A DNA stretch of 7,380 bases from Candidatus Iainarchaeum sp. (GTDB lineage Archaea > Iainarchaeota > Iainarchaeia > Iainarchaeales > JAAZKV01), in assembly GCA_026397035.1 (NCBI GenBank), contig JAPLVQ010000084.1:1-7380 (forward strand), written 5' to 3'. Of this stretch, positions 3,941 to 7,380 are shown piece by piece; position 1 is the first letter of the stretch; every line of letters starts with the position of its first letter. A program made the position numbers and the translations under genes. Below the pieces are notes generated by a model, which was given only the letters and a program-made list of their open reading frames with translations, had not been told where the DNA came from and made no database searches.

Positions 3941-6337
3941 ATGATTAAAGAAAAAACTTTTACAAAAGAAATGGCTTACACTATTTTTGAACAATGGAGA
4001 AAGAGTGATGCTTTCGGGTTTGATGAAAACACTAAAAAAATAGTTTACTCAATAGACACTCCTCCGCCATACATTAATACTCCAATTCACATGGGGCACT
4101 CAACCTCTTACAATATAATGGATTTCTCCGCAAGGTTCAGAAGAATGCTTGGTGAAGAAGTATTATTCCCTTTAGGGCTTGACCAGAATGGTTTGCCAAT
4201 AGAAATAAGCGCGGAGAAAAAATACAAAGTTGATTTTACAAAGCTGACAAGAGAAAAAGCGATTGAGTGCTGCAGGCAGCTCCTAAACGAAACAACAGCT
4301 GAAAGTATTGATTCTTTTTTTAAATGCGGAATGAGTTTTAGCTCGTGGAAAGAAGGGGATATTATTGGAAGTATTTATCAAACTGATTCGCCGTCATACC
4401 GTGCAGTAACCCAAGCAACATTCATTGACTTGTACAATAAAGGACTTATTTACGAAGCGGACAAAGTAGTTAACTGGGATCCAAAACTCCAAACAACAGT
4501 AGCTGATTCGGAAATAATTTATGAAGACAGGACAGGATTCTTTCATGATATTGTATTCAAAGTAAAAGAAACAAAAGAAGAAGTAATTATTGGAACCACT
4601 AGACCTGAATTAATCAGCACATGTGGAATGGTAATATTTAATCCGAAAGACAAAAGATACAAACATTTAGAAGGAAAAAAACTAATTACACCTTTCTTTG
4701 AGAAAGAAGTTCTGTGCAAATCACACCCTGCAGCGGAGATGGATAAAGGAACAGGAATAATGATGATGTGTTCGTATGGAGACTTAACCGATATTAGATT
4801 TTTTATTGAACAAGGACTTGAAGCAAAAGTCGCTATAAACAAAAACGGGACAATGAATGAAAACGCAGGAATGTTAAAAGGAATGACTATTATTGAAGCA
4901 AGAAAAAAAGTTGTTGAAGAACTTGAGAAACAAAAACTTCTTAAAAAAATTACTCCAACCCCGAACCACCGAACACCAGTAAGCGAAAGAAGCGGAGCAG
5001 CAATAGAATTCATCCAAATGCCGGAACTTTATTTAAAACAACTAGATTTTAAAGACGAAATGAGAAAAATCGCAAAAGAAGTTAATTTCTTTTCCCAAAA
5101 ATCAAGACAAATACTTTTGGATTGGATTGATGCGGTAACAATAGACTGGCCCATTACAAGAAGAAGATACTATGCTACCGAAGTGCCGATGTGGTACTGT
5201 AAAAAATGCAAAAACCCGGTACTTGCAACAAAAGGAAACTATGTTCAACCTTGGAAAGAAAAATATATTGGCGTATGCAAAAAATGCGGGTCTAGTGAAT
5301 TTTATGGAGAAGAAAGAGTATTTGATACATGGTTTGACTCAAGCATTTCCCCGCTTTATATTTTAGGATATGAAAGGAACAAAAAGTTTTTTGAAAAACA
5401 CCAGCAGTGTACACTAAGACCACAGGGAAAAGACATTGTGAGGACATGGCTTTATTACACTCTTTTGAAAGATTATTTACTCACGGGCAAAGTAATTTTC
5501 AAAGATGTTTATATTAATTACATGATTATTGACGAGAAAGGACACAAAATGAGTAAAAGCAAGGGAAACAAAGTTGATCCTCAGGAACTGCTTGAAAAAT
5601 TCGGACCCGAGCCAATGAGACTATGGGCAGCGCTTGAAGGAAATCTGGCTGAAACGGATTTTAAATGCAGTTTTGAAAGAATAGAAAATGCCCGAAATAT
5701 CCTTGCGAAATTATGGAACGTGTCAACATTTGTTTCAATGTTTGAAATAACAAAAGAACAAGAAAAACAGGTTAAGCCAATGGAGATTGATAAATGGATA
5801 CTAAAAGAAACAAACGAAATTGCGGCTCTCGCAAAAAAGTCTTATGAAAATTATGATTTTAACACACCAGTAGTAAAAGCAACGAATTTCATCAAAGACG
5901 AATTCGCTTCTCACTATGTTGAAGCGGTAAAAAGAAGAGCATACAATAATGACGCGAACATTAAATTCAGCACGGAAGAACGAAACGCCGCTATATACAC
6001 GCTCCGCGAGGTAATGCGAAAACTTCTTGAAGTACTCTATCCAATAAACCCCGCAATAACTTATTTTATTTACAAGGAACTCTTTGGCGAAGAAGTTCAT
6101 ACAAAGAAATTCCCAATAGCTCAAAAGTTTGAAACAAACTTTGACGGAGCAAAATTCATTGAATTCAATTCAGCAGTATGGAAAGTAAAGAAAGATAACT
6201 CCCTAAGCCTAAAAGATGCGGTAAAAAAGGCTACCGCCCCAAAAGCACTCAAAAGCGCGGAGATTGAAATAAAAGCAATGCATAATATTACCGAACTGGT
6301 TTTTATAGGCGAAGAAATTAAAATAGAAGCAAAGTAA
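3941..6337 (+). CDS. valS: Valyl-tRNA synthetase
   Basis: This 798-residue class I synthetase charges tRNA-Val with valine using ATP. The catalytic signatures are HMGH (50-53, the HIGH motif) and KMSKS (536-540). The CP1 editing domain, which hydrolyses threonyl-tRNA-Val, is marked by NWDPKLQTTVADSE (178-191), GTTRPE (218-223) and GTGIMMMCSYGDLTD (270-284); the last is close to the block typical of archaeal ValRS. A zinc ribbon follows WYC (C420, C423, C446, C449), then FDTWFDSS (461-468) and RPQGKDIVRTWLYY (493-506). GLDQNGLPIE (79-88) and the WPITRRRYYATEVPMWYC block argue for ValRS over IleRS or LeuRS. The anticodon-binding helical domain covers about 610-720. The protein is shorter than most archaeal ValRS and has no long C-terminal coiled coil; the tail (about 740-798) is brief. 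The start is fixed by GGTGA 6 nt upstream. It appears monocistronic. Confidence 0.93.
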   Translation: MIKEKTFTKEMAYTIFEQWRKSDAFGFDENTKKIVYSIDTPPPYINTPIHMGHSTSYNIMDFSARFRRMLGEEVLFPLGLDQNGLPIEISAEKKYKVDFTKLTREKAIECCRQLLNETTAESIDSFFKCGMSFSSWKEGDIIGSIYQTDSPSYRAVTQATFIDLYNKGLIYEADKVVNWDPKLQTTVADSEIIYEDRTGFFHDIVFKVKETKEEVIIGTTRPELISTCGMVIFNPKDKRYKHLEGKKLITPFFEKEVLCKSHPAAEMDKGTGIMMMCSYGDLTDIRFFIEQGLEAKVAINKNGTMNENAGMLKGMTIIEARKKVVEELEKQKLLKKITPTPNHRTPVSERSGAAIEFIQMPELYLKQLDFKDEMRKIAKEVNFFSQKSRQILLDWIDAVTIDWPITRRRYYATEVPMWYCKKCKNPVLATKGNYVQPWKEKYIGVCKKCGSSEFYGEERVFDTWFDSSISPLYILGYERNKKFFEKHQQCTLRPQGKDIVRTWLYYTLLKDYLLTGKVIFKDVYINYMIIDEKGHKMSKSKGNKVDPQELLEKFGPEPMRLWAALEGNLAETDFKCSFERIENARNILAKLWNVSTFVSMFEITKEQEKQVKPMEIDKWILKETNEIAALAKKSYENYDFNTPVVKATNFIKDEFASHYVEAVKRRAYNNDANIKFSTEERNAAIYTLREVMRKLLEVLYPINPAITYFIYKELFGEEVHTKKFPIAQKFETNFDGAKFIEFNSAVWKVKKDNSLSLKDAVKKATAPKALKSAEIEIKAMHNITELVFIGEEIKIEAK

Positions 6338-6367
6338 AAAACACTCTAAACAAGATTCGAAACGCAT

Positions 6368-6420
6368 AAAAGAAAACTCCATACATCCAAAAGAAAACTC
6401 CAATAACATCAAAAGAAAAC
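6368..6420 (+). repeat. Three direct repeats AAAAGAAAAC between valS and the next gene
   Basis: AAAAGAAAACTCC occurs at 6368-6380 and 6389-6401 (period 21), and AAAAGAAAAC again at 6411-6420 (period 22). The spacing of two helical turns could place protein-binding sites on one DNA face just upstream of the TATA-like box of the next gene. Simple duplication of an A-rich unit is the alternative. Confidence 0.65.
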
Positions 6421-6421
6421 G

Positions 6422-6430
6422 CTTTAATAC
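6422..6430 (+). promoter_or_regulatory. TATA-like box of the secreted-protein gene
   Basis: CTTTAATAC is centred about 26 nt before the ATG at 6452, the spacing expected for leaderless archaeal transcription. No Shine-Dalgarno is seen before that ATG. Confidence 0.45.
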
Positions 6431-6451
6431 CCAAAAAGCATTCACTAATAC

Positions 6452-7380
6452 ATGAACAACACCCAGTCAAGCAAGACAATAAAAGCTCGACATAAAAAAG
6501 CATTCATTTTGTGCGCACTAATACTTGCCTTTACTTTATTATTCACAACACTTGCAAGTGCCATTTCCTCTGATGAAGCCATTGCGATAGTTTCTGTTCA
6601 GAATAATTATTTACGAACAGGAGAAAGCGCTTTAGTATTACAAGGACTACTAACTTATTCTGGGGATAAATACCTTATAGTCGCCATAAAGAAAAACGAC
6701 ACAATCACTGTTTATGTTCCAATAAAAAATTCCAGCGGAGAAATAACAACACGCGACATGGAAACACGCGAACTGATAAAAACCGCGATAATTTATTCAA
6801 GAATGATTCAAAAAAATCAGGAAACCCAAGCCGCGAACTGGCCTTTTTCTTACTCAACAAAAAGCTATTTTGAAGATTTGGCAAACGGGCTTAGCACGCT
6901 AAAAAATAGCGCGGTGACAGTAGAAACCGAACTAGATAAAATAGACACAACTGAAACAAAAAGTCTTGCAAATGATGCTCATGCGCTAAAACTCTTGGCG
7001 GAAGAATTTGCGCAAAGCAGCAGTATATTCGCCCAGCGCGTTGATGAGTCAAGAAAATATGAGCAAGAATACTTCAATAATCCCGATGCTAACAAAAACA
7101 TAAAATATGAAGAATTTTACAGGAATTATTTTTCCCAAGCAGCTGTAATTAAGGAAGATTATCAAAACATTACTTCAAAATTAAATGCGCTGGGACAAGC
7201 AATAGGAGCACTTGAAACAAACCAAGTGACTATCGACCAAAAAAGCAGTTTTCAGGCAATACTAAAAATGCCTACTGACGCTGCAAGACTCCCAACCTTC
7301 TTCAGCCAAAACGACCAATTCCGAACAGAAATAGAATCAATATTCAACGAATCAAGAAACAGTGAAAATTACGCTACCAC
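6452..7380 (+). CDS. Secreted helical protein of unknown function (partial, runs off the window)
   Basis: The frame is open from ATG 6452 to the window end: 309 complete codons and the start of another, so the C-terminus is missing. I do not recognise the family. Residues 1-37 look like a Sec signal peptide: a basic n-region (KARHKK), a hydrophobic core (FILCALILAFTLLFTTLA, 18-35) and an ASA cut site before I38. Residues about 41-100 are predicted mostly strand, with YLIVAIKKNDTITVYVPIKNSSGEI; this has a PepSY-like pattern, but I would not call the domain on this alone. From about 105 on it is largely helical and charged, with coiled-coil character around 135-260. Sequons at N82, N93 and N239 could be glycosylated outside the cell. 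A signal peptide followed by a long helical stalk suggests a cell-envelope protein, perhaps anchored by the missing C-terminus. Confidence 0.75.
   Translation, partial: MNNTQSSKTIKARHKKAFILCALILAFTLLFTTLASAISSDEAIAIVSVQNNYLRTGESALVLQGLLTYSGDKYLIVAIKKNDTITVYVPIKNSSGEITTRDMETRELIKTAIIYSRMIQKNQETQAANWPFSYSTKSYFEDLANGLSTLKNSAVTVETELDKIDTTETKSLANDAHALKLLAEEFAQSSSIFAQRVDESRKYEQEYFNNPDANKNIKYEEFYRNYFSQAAVIKEDYQNITSKLNALGQAIGALETNQVTIDQKSSFQAILKMPTDAARLPTFFSQNDQFRTEIESIFNESRNSENYAT

Noticed and set aside
4543..5013. Minus-strand frame of 156 codons within valS
   Set aside because: It is a shadow of the ValRS editing domain, with low-complexity hydrophobic translation and no signals.
5801..6503. Minus-strand frames over the valS 3' end and the following intergenic region
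   Set aside because: F/C/Y-rich translations are typical of antisense reading of lysine- and glutamate-rich coding DNA; no start signals or domain seen.

Overview
The window looks like AT-rich archaeal DNA, probably from a small-genome DPANN-type lineage (Pacearchaeota/Woesearchaeota-like). This is inferred from a class III (type IV pilin-like) signal peptide fused to a LamG domain, an intron-containing tRNA-Trp without encoded CCA, a valyl-tRNA synthetase of archaeal type, a CyaB-like CYTH protein, a PIN/RHH gene pair, and several start codons with a TATA-like box about 26 nt upstream (the leaderless archaeal arrangement). The phylum cannot be proven from the sequence alone.

Layout: (1) 126-1148, minus strand: a secreted or pilin-like LamG-domain surface protein with a clear TATA box; its 3' flank (1-125) holds only T-run terminators and an inverted repeat. 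(2) 1370-1517: tRNA-Trp(CCA) interrupted at 37/38 by a 77-nt intron. It is followed by about 290 nt of non-coding, hairpin-rich DNA with two further copies of the tRNA 3' end, one good and one decayed. (3) 1807-2094, minus: acylphosphatase. It is divergent from (4) 2226-2513, plus, a ribbon-helix-helix regulator; the shared intergenic region carries operator-like repeats. (5) 2522-2941, minus: a PIN-domain (VapC-like) nuclease, tail-to-tail with the RHH gene and 8 nt away. (6) 3051-3611, plus: CYTH-domain protein (CyaB/ThTPase-like). (7) 3612-3940: a 329-nt non-coding region with three exact-period 18-bp repeats and a strong hairpin, leading into (8) 3941-6337, plus: valyl-tRNA synthetase. (9) 6452 to the window end, plus: the N-terminal 309 codons of a secreted, largely helical protein of unknown function, preceded by three 21-22-bp direct repeats.

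The genes do not form one operon; most have their own promoter. Housekeeping translation functions (tRNA-Trp, ValRS) are mixed with small metabolic enzymes (acylphosphatase, CYTH), one possible toxin-antitoxin pair in an unusual convergent layout, and two cell-surface or secreted proteins. The most interesting points are the convergent RHH/PIN pair with its candidate operator, the tRNA-Trp intron whose splice sites do not form a canonical bulge-helix-bulge, the repeated tRNA 3' ends downstream of it, and the repeat-plus-hairpin leader of the ValRS gene.
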